Source: Alphaproteobacteria bacterium (GTDB taxonomy: Bacteria > Pseudomonadota > Alphaproteobacteria > Micavibrionales > Micavibrionaceae). Taken from it: 38,311 nucleotides of DNA. Positions 27,180 through 35,573 of this stretch are shown in pieces. Both the position numbers and the translations under genes were made by a program. The notes beneath the pieces were generated by a model. That model was given only the letters and a program-made list of their open reading frames with translations. It ran no database searches and had not been told where the DNA came from. The stretch spans positions 1 to 38,311 of the forward strand of contig JAKLKY010000016.1 of NCBI GenBank assembly GCA_023150415.1. The letters run 5' to 3'. Each line of letters starts with the position of its first letter. The first letter of the stretch is position 1.

Positions 27180-28021
27180 TGCAGACAAAGGCCCTTGGAA
27201 AGACCGGCTTACACTTGCCACGCCTGGGGCTGGGCACCGTAAAATTCGGTCGTAATGAAGGCGTGAAATACCCGCAAAGTTTTGAATTGCCGGATATGGA
27301 TTCGCTGCGCGAACTTCTTGCCTTGGCACTAGATTTGGGGGTTAACCTTCTGGATACAGCCCCCGCCTATGGCCAGAGCGAAGCGCGATTGGGCGAGCTG
27401 ATTAAAGGCAACCGAAAGAAATGGATTATCGTCAGCAAGGCCGGAGAGATTTTTGAGCGTGGACGCTCACGCTTTAATTTCACTGCTGAGCATTTCAGTC
27501 AAAGCCTAGAAGAATCGCTCAAGCGTCTGGGAACGGACTATCTTGATGTCTTGCTTATTCATAGCGACGGGCGGGATCTTGAAATCTTGCGCGATGAGAA
27601 TCTCATCATGGCGTTACATGACTTTAAAAAGCGCGGCCTTGTGCGTGCTATCGGCGCCTCAACCAAAACGGTCAAAGGTGGATGCGCCGCACTAGACCTG
27701 CTGGATTGCGTGATGGTGACCTATAACAAGCTCGATCAATCCGAAAAGCCTGTCCTTGATTACGCCGTCGCCAACGGGAAAGGCATTTTGCTGAAAAAAA
27801 TATTCGCCAGCGGTCACATGCCCCTCATGCAGGACCGCAATCCAGTCCAGGCGGCCATGCGGTTTGTATTCTCGCATCCTGGCGTGACCAGCGCCCTCAT
27901 TGGCACGATCAACCCTGAGCATTTACAGGAGAATGCGGCGGCGCTTCATGCGGCGCTGGCTCTGCGGTCGACGCCGCGCCATCCTCCGTTGGACCTGGTG
28001 GATGGACGCGAATCTGTTTGA
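27179..28021 (+). CDS. Aldo/keto reductase
   Basis: 280 residues from the ATG at 27179, which overlaps the upstream stop (TAATG) and gives the family-like start MQTKALGKTGLHLPRLGLGT. In-frame TTG (27149) and ATG (27164) codons are alternatives. The catalytic tetrad is visible as D59, Y64, K87 and H128, in LLDTAPAYG, IIVSKAGE and VLLIHSDG. NADPH-binding residues should lie near the C-terminal segment SALIGTINPEHLQENAAAL. The substrate is unknown, but tight coupling suggests it works with the FAD oxidoreductase. The final 113 bp overlap the convergent CBS-domain gene; most of this lies in a tail beyond the usual end of the barrel. Confidence 0.87.
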   Translation: MQTKALGKTGLHLPRLGLGTVKFGRNEGVKYPQSFELPDMDSLRELLALALDLGVNLLDTAPAYGQSEARLGELIKGNRKKWIIVSKAGEIFERGRSRFNFTAEHFSQSLEESLKRLGTDYLDVLLIHSDGRDLEILRDENLIMALHDFKKRGLVRAIGASTKTVKGGCAALDLLDCVMVTYNKLDQSEKPVLDYAVANGKGILLKKIFASGHMPLMQDRNPVQAAMRFVFSHPGVTSALIGTINPEHLQENAAALHAALALRSTPRHPPLDLVDGRESV

Positions 28022-29252
28022 TCTGGTTTCGTTGTCTGCGCACGATATCAAAACGGAATCCGTAGAACACGAAACTCTGTCCAACATCGGGGATTCGCTG
28101 CGATTCATAAAGTATCAGACCTGCAAGCGTTGAATAGTCAGCATCTGGAAGATCCCATTCAAACTCGCGCTTGAGATCTCGAATTGTCACCATCCCATCT
28201 ACTAGATACGAGCCACCTGCTTGCCGTCGGACGCCGGGAACACGAACATCATGCTCGTCGTCGATCTCCCCCACGATTTCTTCTAAAATATCCTCCATCG
28301 TAACAATTCCCATGAAGGTTCCATACTCATCAACAACAACTGCAAAATGCTCTTTGCGCTCACGGAAAGTCTGGAGTTGTTCATATAAGGCTGTGGTGTC
28401 AGGTATAAAGCGCGCCTCCAGCATAATTTTATCGAGCGTAATCTTATTGGAATCACCCCCTGCGCTCATCAATTCTTTTAAAAGAAGCTTGGCATGAACA
28501 ATCCCAAGAATATTATCCTGCCTTTCCCGCCAGACAGGAAAGCGCGTGTAAGGACTACTCAGCACTTGATGGACAAGAGACGGCATGGGCTGGCCTGCGT
28601 CCAGCATTACAACATTTCTTCGGTGAATCATTATGGCGCGCACATCAACATCAAATAAATCAAGCACGGAGCGCAGCATCATTCGCTGACGCTGCGTCTC
28701 TTCTTCGGGCCCATGATGCATCTCAATGGCGCCGCGCAATAATTCAAGATGCGAGCCCGCAGCAACGCGCGAAATATCAACACCAACAAGTTTAAGTATG
28801 GTGCGCACGATCGCTGTAACAGCCTCCGTAATCGGTGAAAATATAAGGATGATAATGCGCACAAAAGGCGCAGTCAGTTTTGCCATGGGCTCGGCATAAT
28901 GCAAAGAATAGGTTTTTGGTAACACTTCGCCAAAAATAAGCAAGGAAAATGTCATTACCACAGTGGCATAGAAAACGCCTGCCTCACCAAAAAGCTTTAT
29001 GAAGAGGCTGGTTGCCAGAGCTGATGACAGGATATTCACCGTATTATTTCCCAGCAAAAGAGCCCCGATCATGCGATCCTTTTTTTGCTGAATAGAACAG
29101 ACCAGAGCCGCGCGCTGATCTCCGTTTTTCTCCTGATTATGCAGGATGACACGCGATGCTGCTGTAAACGCAGTCTCAGAGCCTGAAAAAAACGCGGAAA
29201 GCAGCACTAAAATAAAAATTGCAATTACCGTGAAAAAAAGACCGATTTCCAT
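27909..29252 (-). CDS. CNNM/CorC-type membrane protein with CBS domains
   Basis: 447 residues, often annotated as hemolysin-like. An N-terminal CNNM (DUF21) membrane domain of about 180 residues starts LSAFFSGSETAFTAASR and contains LIFGEVLPKTYSL. Two CBS domains follow (about 200-325), with YTRFPVW and VVVDEYGTFMGIVTMEDILEEIVGEI. A CorC_HlyC domain (about 340-420) includes DLPDADYSTLAGLI and ends FRFDIVRRQRNQIKQIRV. CNNM proteins are linked to magnesium or other cation efflux. A Pro/Ala-rich tail of about 30 residues is the part that overlaps the aldo/keto reductase gene. It overlaps aroB by 28 bp; aroK-aroB-CNNM is a familiar alphaproteobacterial order. Confidence 0.92.
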   Translation of the reverse strand: MEIGLFFTVIAIFILVLLSAFFSGSETAFTAASRVILHNQEKNGDQRAALVCSIQQKKDRMIGALLLGNNTVNILSSALATSLFIKLFGEAGVFYATVVMTFSLLIFGEVLPKTYSLHYAEPMAKLTAPFVRIIILIFSPITEAVTAIVRTILKLVGVDISRVAAGSHLELLRGAIEMHHGPEEETQRQRMMLRSVLDLFDVDVRAIMIHRRNVVMLDAGQPMPSLVHQVLSSPYTRFPVWRERQDNILGIVHAKLLLKELMSAGGDSNKITLDKIMLEARFIPDTTALYEQLQTFRERKEHFAVVVDEYGTFMGIVTMEDILEEIVGEIDDEHDVRVPGVRRQAGGSYLVDGMVTIRDLKREFEWDLPDADYSTLAGLILYESQRIPDVGQSFVFYGFRFDIVRRQRNQIKQIRVHPPGPTEDGAASTAEPAPHEAPPHSPVNAQG

Positions 29253-30400
29253 TGGTTTTTAATATCCTTTCCTGAGTACTCAGAACCTAAAGAATCTTTA
29301 AGTACATTGATAATCTGGGCTTCATCGACGTCATCCGCAACATGCGCCACACCCATAGCGCTGGGTAAAATCAAGCGCAAGCTGCCATTCTCCACCTTTT
29401 TATCATGACGCATCAGAGCCAGTATTTCTTGTGGCGAGATTTTAAGAGGGGGATCGATCATGGCAATACGGATTGGCAAACCCATAGCACTGAGATGCTC
29501 TTCAACGCGATGCTGGTCTTCTGCCGTGCATAGCCCAAGGCGCACAGATAAATCAAAGGCCAGGACCATGCCAATTGCGACGGCCTCGCCATGCAGCAAG
29601 CGACCATCGAAACCCGTTGCCGTTTCAAGGGCGTGGGCAAAAGTATGTCCGAGATTCAACAGCGCGCGCCCGCCCTGCTCCCGCTCATCGGCTTCGACTA
29701 TCCGCGCTTTCGCACGCACGGCGGTTTCAATGGCTTGTGCCATTGCGACCCAATCCCCTTCAAGCATTGCTGAGGCATGGGTCTCCAACCAACGGAAAAA
29801 TGGCGCGTCGCCTAGCAAGGCGATTTTTACAATTTCGGCGTAACCAGCCAAAAGCTGACGCCGCGGCAAGTTCTTAAGCGCATCAAGGTCTGCAATCACA
29901 GCGACAGGCTGATGAAAGGCACCCACCATATTCTTTGTCTGCCCCATGTTGAGGCCTGTCTTACCCCCGACGCTGCTATCGACCTGCGCCAGGAGCGTCG
30001 TTGGAATCTGTACATAGGCAATCCCGCGCAATATGACTGCCGCGCAAAAGCCGCTGATATCCCCGATCACGCCGCCACCCACTGCTATGATGCAGGAGCT
30101 GCGTTCGACCTTCTGCTGGACAAGCCATTCAAGCAGTCGCTGTGCGCTCTCCCATGATTTACTGGCCTCACCTGGCGTTAAGGTAATCATCTCCGCTTTG
30201 CTGGCACCATCAGCCCGCAAGGTATTACGGACAATCTCAGCATACGCTCGTGTGTTATCATCGCATACGATAAAAAAGGAATTCCCTTCGGATTCAAACG
30301 GGAGAAAATCGGCAAAGCGGTAGATCAATCCGCTGCCGATATAAACGTCATACGCGCGTGTTCCCAAATCAATTGTTAGAATTTTTGTGTCCAAACTCAT
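29225..30400 (-). CDS. aroB: 3-dehydroquinate synthase
   Basis: Second step of the shikimate pathway: cyclises DAHP to 3-dehydroquinate, using NAD and a metal. 391 residues. NAD-binding GGGVIGD is at 108-114, DSSVGGKTG at 141-149, and the metal ligands are E189 (GYAE), H252 (GHTFAH) and H270 (HGEAVAIGM). Its ATG overlaps the aroK stop by 4 nt and its 3' end overlaps the CNNM gene by 28 bp, so the three genes are tightly coupled. All key residues are present. The C-terminus runs about 20 residues past the usual end because of the overlap. Confidence 0.96.
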   Translation of the reverse strand: MSLDTKILTIDLGTRAYDVYIGSGLIYRFADFLPFESEGNSFFIVCDDNTRAYAEIVRNTLRADGASKAEMITLTPGEASKSWESAQRLLEWLVQQKVERSSCIIAVGGGVIGDISGFCAAVILRGIAYVQIPTTLLAQVDSSVGGKTGLNMGQTKNMVGAFHQPVAVIADLDALKNLPRRQLLAGYAEIVKIALLGDAPFFRWLETHASAMLEGDWVAMAQAIETAVRAKARIVEADEREQGGRALLNLGHTFAHALETATGFDGRLLHGEAVAIGMVLAFDLSVRLGLCTAEDQHRVEEHLSAMGLPIRIAMIDPPLKISPQEILALMRHDKKVENGSLRLILPSAMGVAHVADDVDEAQIINVLKDSLGSEYSGKDIKNQWKSVFFSR

Positions 30401-30978
30401 TCTTTCCTATGACGGAGATAACCATACAAGGCGACAATCATTTGATCGAGTGTCTCCTGTATCCTCTCATTATCAGCCATAATATGCACATCGGCCTGCT
30501 GATACAAAGCTGTCCGTGCGTCCAGAAGATTTTTTAACGCCGCCTCAGGGTCCGGCTGATTGAGGAGTGGACGCGTTGTAACATCTCGAACACGGCTGAG
30601 GATCGTTGCAGGATCAGCATTCAGCCAAATTGAAACAGCCTTTGCCTTGATCAAGGCAAGCGTTTCCGGCCGTGTCACTGCCCCTCCTCCGGTTGCGATG
30701 ATATGCGGCTCAGTCCGGGCGAGAAGTTCAAGAATTACGTTCTGCTCAACCGCGCGGAAACGCTCTTGCCCGTCACGTGTAAAAACTTCCGCGACGCTAC
30801 AGCCCGCGCGGCGCTCGATCTCCGAATCGCTATCTGCAAACGGCATCTCCAGCCTCCGCGCCAGACGCGCACCAAGCTGGGATTTTCCAGTGCCCATCAT
30901 CCCCACTAGGACAACGGGCTTTTGAATATGCGCGCGCAGCCATGTTGCATGATTTGAAAGATTGCTTTTATTTTTCAT
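30397..30978 (-). CDS. aroK: Shikimate kinase
   Basis: Phosphorylates shikimate in the aromatic amino acid pathway. 193 residues. P-loop GMMGTGKS at 26-33, the acidic pair in ADSDSEIERRAG (D49, D51), the substrate-binding arginine in ERFRAVEQ, the glycine-rich IIATGGGAV and the lid region RVRDVTTRPLL are all seen. The first 20 residues extend beyond the usual core. No strong ribosome site precedes the ATG. It is divergent from the 45-residue membrane peptide gene across an 80-bp gap, and overlaps aroB by 4 nt. Confidence 0.95.
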   Translation of the reverse strand: MKNKSNLSNHATWLRAHIQKPVVLVGMMGTGKSQLGARLARRLEMPFADSDSEIERRAGCSVAEVFTRDGQERFRAVEQNVILELLARTEPHIIATGGGAVTRPETLALIKAKAVSIWLNADPATILSRVRDVTTRPLLNQPDPEAALKNLLDARTALYQQADVHIMADNERIQETLDQMIVALYGYLRHRKE

Positions 30979-31058
30979 TCTGGGTGATTGAAAACCATAA
31001 CTCTTTTGTTTAAAGTGGCACCGCTTGCGTTTAAATACCAGAAATTCAGGACATTATC

Positions 31059-31196
31059 ATGAAAATCCTTTCACTTTTTCTTGTCGTATTTGTTTTCTTA
31101 ATTGCTGCCAGCGGTTTTTACCTGGCCAGCAACGAGGCTCGCATTTCGCAAACCGAGACCCTTGTCGAAATCCCGCAGGAGCGCTATCTGCCATGA
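31059..31196 (+). CDS. 45-residue membrane or exported small protein
   Basis: Short gene with an AGGA ribosome site 8 nt upstream of the ATG. The product starts with a hydrophobic helix (MKILSLFLVVFVFLIAASGF) and ends TETLVEIPQERYLP. It is probably a single-pass protein with a periplasmic tail of about 25 residues. I recall similarly placed small proteins upstream of xerD in Rhodospirillales with tails of the form VEKVIPDERF, so conservation is likely but unverified. Its TGA stop overlaps the start of the next gene as ATGA, indicating translational coupling. Function unknown. Confidence 0.7.
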   Translation: MKILSLFLVVFVFLIAASGFYLASNEARISQTETLVEIPQERYLP

Positions 31197-32977
31197 TCAT
31201 TCGCCTCAGTCTGATAATCCTGCTTGGCTTATTCTTTGCCATGCCCAGCACAGTCCTTGCAGAGGATGAACAGAGCAAAAAGCAAGTAGAAGAAGACGCG
31301 GCAAGCACCGAAAGTGCTCAAGAGCAAAGTGCCGATTCAAAGAAAGAGGAGACCCCCGAGAAGGAAGAAGCGTCTGCAGAAAATCCGTTTGAGTCCATTC
31401 GCGGCGGCCTGTCGCGTCTGGAAAGTATCGGGCTCTACACAAGCACATCTGAAGGTGGCCTGGGACGTGACTACTGGGCCGATTCTCGTCGGTCTGCCCT
31501 GCTGGCGCTTTATAATGCTCTGCCAAATGAGAGCGACTGGCCTACTGTAAACAGCTTAATTCGTGGCACCTTACTGACAGAGGCTAATGCCAGTAAAATT
31601 ACCAATGATGTCAGTCCGCAGCCAGGGCAAGATTTGTTAACATTGCGGCTGATCAAACTTTTACAGTCGGGTGCCTATGATGAGGCGTATGCCATGTATA
31701 CACGTATGGGCCAGCCCCCCTACGATGCCGAACTTGCCCGCGCTGGGTTACTGGCCATGATGCTGCGCGGCGAGAAATCTCTGGCCTGCGTCGAAAACAA
31801 CACCCTGCTTGAAAGCTTTCCGAATTCAGATTTCATTTTGGATTTTGCTGCTTATTGCGATGCAACGCTGGCTGAGGATGTCCCTCCTGAGGCACTGCAG
31901 CGCCTGAAAAAGTCCAAGAGCCGCATCTTAAACACACTGGCTCTGAATAAATCATTCAGCATGGATTATTCGCGTCAGGCCTTTGAAGATTTAAGTCTTA
32001 TCGAGCGCGCTGCCCTGGTGGCCGATCAACGGCTGAAGATCGGCTCACTGCCGGTCGCGGAGATCCAGCGTCTGCCCGCGGCCCATATTATGGCCCTGCT
32101 GGCCCAAAAGAACCTGCCCGCGGACCATATGCTGGCACTTCAGATTGCAGCTACCGGACGCGATCTCTTGAGCCTGAATGAGCTTAAGAAGATCTATACC
32201 CGCAGTCTGACAACTGAGGAATTCGATGATGCGAAAAACGGAAAATATACGCCTGCCCCGCATCAGGAAATTGGCTTTTTCTATCGCAAAGCAAAGGATC
32301 TTGCCGCCGGACCTGAACAATGGGCTGTTCTCCGTCAATCCTATGCGTTGGGTCAAAAATACGGCCCTGCGGCGTTACTCCCCTTTGCGGAGCTTTATTA
32401 CGGCTCCTTGCCAGATCAGCCAACATTAAATGACTTTGTATACGTGTATGCCACCCTTATTCGTGCAAATTTAATGATTCCCGCGCACTGGGTGGATGCC
32501 CTGAAGCAGATGGAAGAGTCAGCCCAGAAGTCATCCTATCCGGCTCTAATGACGCTCGCGGCGATCGCGCAGCCCGGAAAATTTAGCACCGAGGATGTGC
32601 GAAATAATCTTTATAAGGTTATTTGGACATTGCCAGAACGCGAAGCCTCTCTGGCTCAAATCCTGCTTGACGCTGTCAAACCAGGCGGTCCTACTTATGA
32701 GAAGAAAATTGAAATTTATGAAAAAATTTACTTGACACCCTCTTTAAATTATGTAATGCCTAATTATGCCGTGTGGGACCGCCTAAAAATTGCATCCCGA
32801 AACCGGATGGTTTCAGAGGTGGTTCTGCTGAGCATCGGATTGTTGAAGCAGGATAAACCGTCGGGTATTTACCCCGGCGTACTTGTTGATGTGATCCGTA
32901 CACTTGAAGATGTGGGGTTAACCGATGCAGCCCGGAATTTGGCCATGGAGGCCATGCTCCGGACCATCGAATACTAA
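31193..32977 (+). CDS. Exported protein of unknown function
   Basis: 594 residues from the ATG at 31193; the frame extends upstream, but the overlap with the 45-residue gene and a clean signal peptide (MIIRLSLIILLGLFFAMPSTVLA, cleaved after VLA) fix the start. A low-complexity acidic/Lys linker (about 24-68, with repeats such as SKKEETPEKEE) follows, then an entirely helical region of about 520 residues with TPR-like spacing. There is no catalytic motif or later membrane helix. It lies between the aroK divergent promoter and xerD, 21 bp before the latter, in the same direction. A periplasmic scaffold or envelope role is inference only. Confidence 0.82.
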   Translation: MIIRLSLIILLGLFFAMPSTVLAEDEQSKKQVEEDAASTESAQEQSADSKKEETPEKEEASAENPFESIRGGLSRLESIGLYTSTSEGGLGRDYWADSRRSALLALYNALPNESDWPTVNSLIRGTLLTEANASKITNDVSPQPGQDLLTLRLIKLLQSGAYDEAYAMYTRMGQPPYDAELARAGLLAMMLRGEKSLACVENNTLLESFPNSDFILDFAAYCDATLAEDVPPEALQRLKKSKSRILNTLALNKSFSMDYSRQAFEDLSLIERAALVADQRLKIGSLPVAEIQRLPAAHIMALLAQKNLPADHMLALQIAATGRDLLSLNELKKIYTRSLTTEEFDDAKNGKYTPAPHQEIGFFYRKAKDLAAGPEQWAVLRQSYALGQKYGPAALLPFAELYYGSLPDQPTLNDFVYVYATLIRANLMIPAHWVDALKQMEESAQKSSYPALMTLAAIAQPGKFSTEDVRNNLYKVIWTLPEREASLAQILLDAVKPGGPTYEKKIEIYEKIYLTPSLNYVMPNYAVWDRLKIASRNRMVSEVVLLSIGLLKQDKPSGIYPGVLVDVIRTLEDVGLTDAARNLAMEAMLRTIEY

Positions 32978-32998
32978 AACAAAAGAAGGAGAACTACA

Positions 32999-33994
32999 AT
33001 GGCACGCCCTGGACGCCCAGCATTACCAAAGCCCGATTTGCATCCGTTTGTGGATACATTTCTGGATATGCTCACCAATGAACGGGGAGCAGCCCTCAAC
33101 ACCCGCCACGCCTACTGGCGCGATCTGGCGGATGTCAGCCTTTATTTGCGCGCACAACGCGGCAGCGATGTGAACAAGGCAAACACGGATGATCTGAAGG
33201 CCTATCTGAAAGATCTAAGCGAGAAGACACACATTAAAGGACAGAACCGCAACAAGATTGCCGTGCGCACGGTTGCGCGTCGGCTGTCGGCCTTGCGTCA
33301 GTTTTACCGGTATCTGGTATCTGAAAATCATCGCACAGATGATCCGACATCAACCATCGAAAGCCCAAAGCAAGGCCGTACCTTGCCTAAGACGCTGACG
33401 GAGGAAGAAGTTGATCGTCTGATCAAAACCGCAGCTTCAGGCGGCGGCGGCGACAGCATCCGACTGGTTTGCTTGCTCGAGCTGATTTATGCCACAGGCC
33501 TTCGCGTTTCCGAACTGGTTGGTCTGCCCATGTCGTCGATCGGAGAGAATAACCAGTTCCTGATCGTTGCAGGTAAAGCCGGTCGCGAGCGGATGGTCCC
33601 CCTTTCCGACGCCGCGCGCACTGCGTTGCAGCGTTACCTGGATGTGCGCAAGCAATTCATCGGCCACGATGAAAATCGCGCCCGTCAGGAAAAGTGGGTA
33701 TTCCCCTCGCGCACATCGGACAGCGGTCACCTGACGCGCCAGCGTTTCGCGCAGCTGCTGAAAGATCTGTCGCGCGATGCCGGTATGCCCGATGGCAAAG
33801 TCAGCCCGCACGTTCTGCGTCACGCTTTTGCTACGCACTTGCTGAGCAATGGTGCTGATCTCCGCGCAGTGCAGAAGATGCTGGGTCATGCGGATATTGC
33901 GACAACGCAAATCTACACCCATATCGTGGGCGACCGTATGAAGGACACGGTTGAACAGAAGCATCCGATGGCACGCACGGGATCAGGTAACTAA
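32999..33994 (+). CDS. xerD: Site-specific tyrosine recombinase XerD
   Basis: Resolves chromosome dimers at dif together with XerC. 331 residues. The N-terminal SAM-like DNA-binding domain covers about 14-110 and the catalytic domain about 130-315. The full catalytic set is present: R169 (ATGLRVSEL), K193 (AGKAGRER), H271 and R274 (SPHVLRHAFATH), H297 (MLGHADIATTQ) and nucleophile Y306 (IYTHI). A GAAGGAG ribosome site precedes the ATG. Position near aroK and accA is usual for alphaproteobacterial xerD, and no phage or integron signs surround it, so this is the housekeeping recombinase rather than a mobile-element integrase. Confidence 0.94.
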   Translation: MARPGRPALPKPDLHPFVDTFLDMLTNERGAALNTRHAYWRDLADVSLYLRAQRGSDVNKANTDDLKAYLKDLSEKTHIKGQNRNKIAVRTVARRLSALRQFYRYLVSENHRTDDPTSTIESPKQGRTLPKTLTEEEVDRLIKTAASGGGGDSIRLVCLLELIYATGLRVSELVGLPMSSIGENNQFLIVAGKAGRERMVPLSDAARTALQRYLDVRKQFIGHDENRARQEKWVFPSRTSDSGHLTRQRFAQLLKDLSRDAGMPDGKVSPHVLRHAFATHLLSNGADLRAVQKMLGHADIATTQIYTHIVGDRMKDTVEQKHPMARTGSGN

Positions 33995-34025
33995 TTTCTG
34001 TGTGCTAAAGGGTCTGTGATAAGAC

Positions 34026-34065
34026 AAACAGGTGGATTTGGTGTTTGAACCAGTCCGCCTGTTTT
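34026..34065 (+). terminator. Intrinsic-terminator-like hairpin after xerD
   Basis: AAACAGGTGGA (34026-34036) pairs with TCCGCCTGTTT (34054-34064) through 11 bp including one G-U pair. The loop contains an inner TGGT/ACCA stem, and a short T-run ends the structure. It begins 31 bp after the xerD stop and lies before accA. Confidence 0.6.
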
Positions 34066-34102
34066 GCTATGCAAGAGCGGGTAATTTGGGAGAACAGGAT
34101 CA

Positions 34103-35059
34103 ATGATCACGCTTGATTTCGAAAAGCCAGTTCTAGAGCTCGAGAATAAAATCGCAGAACTCCGCCATGTGAATAATGGCAGCGGCGTTAATATCGCAGT
34201 TGAAATCAACCGCATGCAGACGAAGGTTGATCGTCTGCTACAAGTGGCTTATGGGCGCCTGACCCCCGCACAGAAAGTCCAGGTCGCACGCCACCCTGGC
34301 CGGCCTCATTTTTTTGATTATGTACGTAGCTTGATTGAAGATTTTACCCCCTTGGCTGGCGATCGTCTTTTTGCTGAGGATGAAGCTCTCGTCGGTGGGC
34401 TGGGTCGCTTTCGCGGACGCTCGTGTGTTATCCTGGGGCAAGAAAAGGGGAATGACACCCAAAGCCGCATCCGCCATAATTTCGGCATGCCGCGGCCGGA
34501 AGGCTATCGAAAAGCGCAGCGCCTGATGGCCATGGCCGGCCAGTTCAACTTGCCGATTATTACCCTGGTTGATACGGCTGGCGCCTATCCCGGTGTTGAT
34601 GCCGAGGCGCGCGGTCAATCAGAAGCCATTGCCCGCAGCATTGAATCGTGTCTGCGCGCGCCAGTGCCGATCATCAGCGTCATCATCGGCGAAGGCGGGT
34701 CGGGTGGCGCGATTGCTATTGCCACGGCAGACCGTGTTTATATGCTTGAACACTCCATCTACTCCGTAATTTCTCCGGAAGGTTGCGCCTCTATTCTTTG
34801 GCGCAGTGCGTCACAGGCACAGGAAGCCGCAGCGGCACTTAGATTGACAGCACAGGATCTCCTGGGTTTTGGATTGGTGGACAGCATCATCCCAGAACCT
34901 GTGGGCGGTGCCCATCGTCATCGTGAGGAAACGATTCGACGTGTAGGAGAAGCAATAGAATCCGCCTTGATTGCGCTCACACCCTGGGAAGCTGAGAATA
35001 TTAAAGAGTCCCGCGCGCAAAAATATCTGAATTTTGGGCGTCAATTACCAGCAGCATGA
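34103..35059 (+). CDS. accA: Acetyl-CoA carboxylase carboxyltransferase subunit alpha
   Basis: Alpha subunit of the carboxyltransferase that makes malonyl-CoA, the committed step of fatty acid synthesis; it works with AccD, which is not in the window. 318 residues, the usual length. Recognised blocks include the N-terminal FEKPVLELENKIAELR, the crotonase-like core LPIITLVDTAGAYPGVDAE, the oxyanion segment GEGGSGGAIAI, and EHSIYSVISPEGCASILW. A GGGAG ribosome site precedes the ATG. A hairpin separates it from xerD, so it may have its own promoter. Its end overlaps the convergent RHH gene by 19 bp. Confidence 0.97.
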   Translation: MITLDFEKPVLELENKIAELRHVNNGSGVNIAVEINRMQTKVDRLLQVAYGRLTPAQKVQVARHPGRPHFFDYVRSLIEDFTPLAGDRLFAEDEALVGGLGRFRGRSCVILGQEKGNDTQSRIRHNFGMPRPEGYRKAQRLMAMAGQFNLPIITLVDTAGAYPGVDAEARGQSEAIARSIESCLRAPVPIISVIIGEGGSGGAIAIATADRVYMLEHSIYSVISPEGCASILWRSASQAQEAAAALRLTAQDLLGFGLVDSIIPEPVGGAHRHREETIRRVGEAIESALIALTPWEAENIKESRAQKYLNFGRQLPAA

Positions 35060-35475
35060 GAGGACAATTCCACTGGCTCCGACAGGGACCGGAAATTATT
35101 CCGGGTGCGTTTGCTGCTTAATGTAAATTGCGTCTCCTCCGGGATGCGGGCGCGTTGGCGCATATTGTCGAAATCGCCATGCCCTGCCCGCCTGTGTCCC
35201 TCCTCCGTCGCAGCGGCCTTGTAATACAACATCAAAAAGACGCGGATTGCCGCAGTCAGCGATGTCTGTGGCCTTTTACGCATGTGGATGAGCGAGCATA
35301 TATCATGCATCGTGCATCGCTCCCGATGCGCTATATCTTTCAGTGCTCTCCACATTTCCGGCTCCAGACGAACGGACGTTCTGCGCCCTAGAACTGTAAT
35401 ATTTCTTGAAAGCAGCGAACTGCTGGCTTCAGTGAAATTTTGATTCACCCCAACCAATTTTGTTTGGCTTATCAT
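35041..35475 (-). CDS. Ribbon-helix-helix DNA-binding protein
   Basis: 144 residues from the ATG at 35475, chosen because GGGAG lies 6 nt upstream; a GTG 15 bp earlier would encode five more residues. The centre (about 25-90) contains RNITVLGRRTSVRLEPEMW, AHRERCTMHDICSLIH and LTAAIRVFLMLYYKAA, which I recognise as the RHH_4 ribbon-helix-helix family, a common alphaproteobacterial group of presumed transcriptional regulators. The C-terminus is Arg-rich and disordered. Target genes are unknown. A promoter-like pair lies about 55 bp upstream, so it is probably not dependent on bolA transcription. Its last 19 bp overlap accA. Confidence 0.85.
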   Translation of the reverse strand: MISQTKLVGVNQNFTEASSSLLSRNITVLGRRTSVRLEPEMWRALKDIAHRERCTMHDICSLIHMRKRPQTSLTAAIRVFLMLYYKAAATEEGHRRAGHGDFDNMRQRARIPEETQFTLSSKRTRNNFRSLSEPVELSSHAAGN

Positions 35476-35530
35476 ATAAAACTCCCACACACGCTTTAGG
35501 AATATAACCTGATACGCAATACATTCGCAT

Positions 35531-35559
35531 ATATAATCACAACCCTAGGATGTAATCAA
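35531..35559 (-). promoter_or_regulatory. Sigma-70-like promoter for the RHH gene
   Basis: On the minus strand TTGATT (35559-35554) and TTATAT (35536-35531) are separated by 17 bases. Transcription would start near 35524, leaving a leader of about 50 bases before the ATG at 35475. Confidence 0.45.
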
Positions 35560-35573
35560 GGGCAATTTACACG

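Noticed and set aside
32999-33994. Tyrosine recombinase as a mobile-element integrase
   Set aside because: Full XerD architecture in its usual core neighbourhood (aroK, accA), with no attachment site, tRNA or phage genes nearby.
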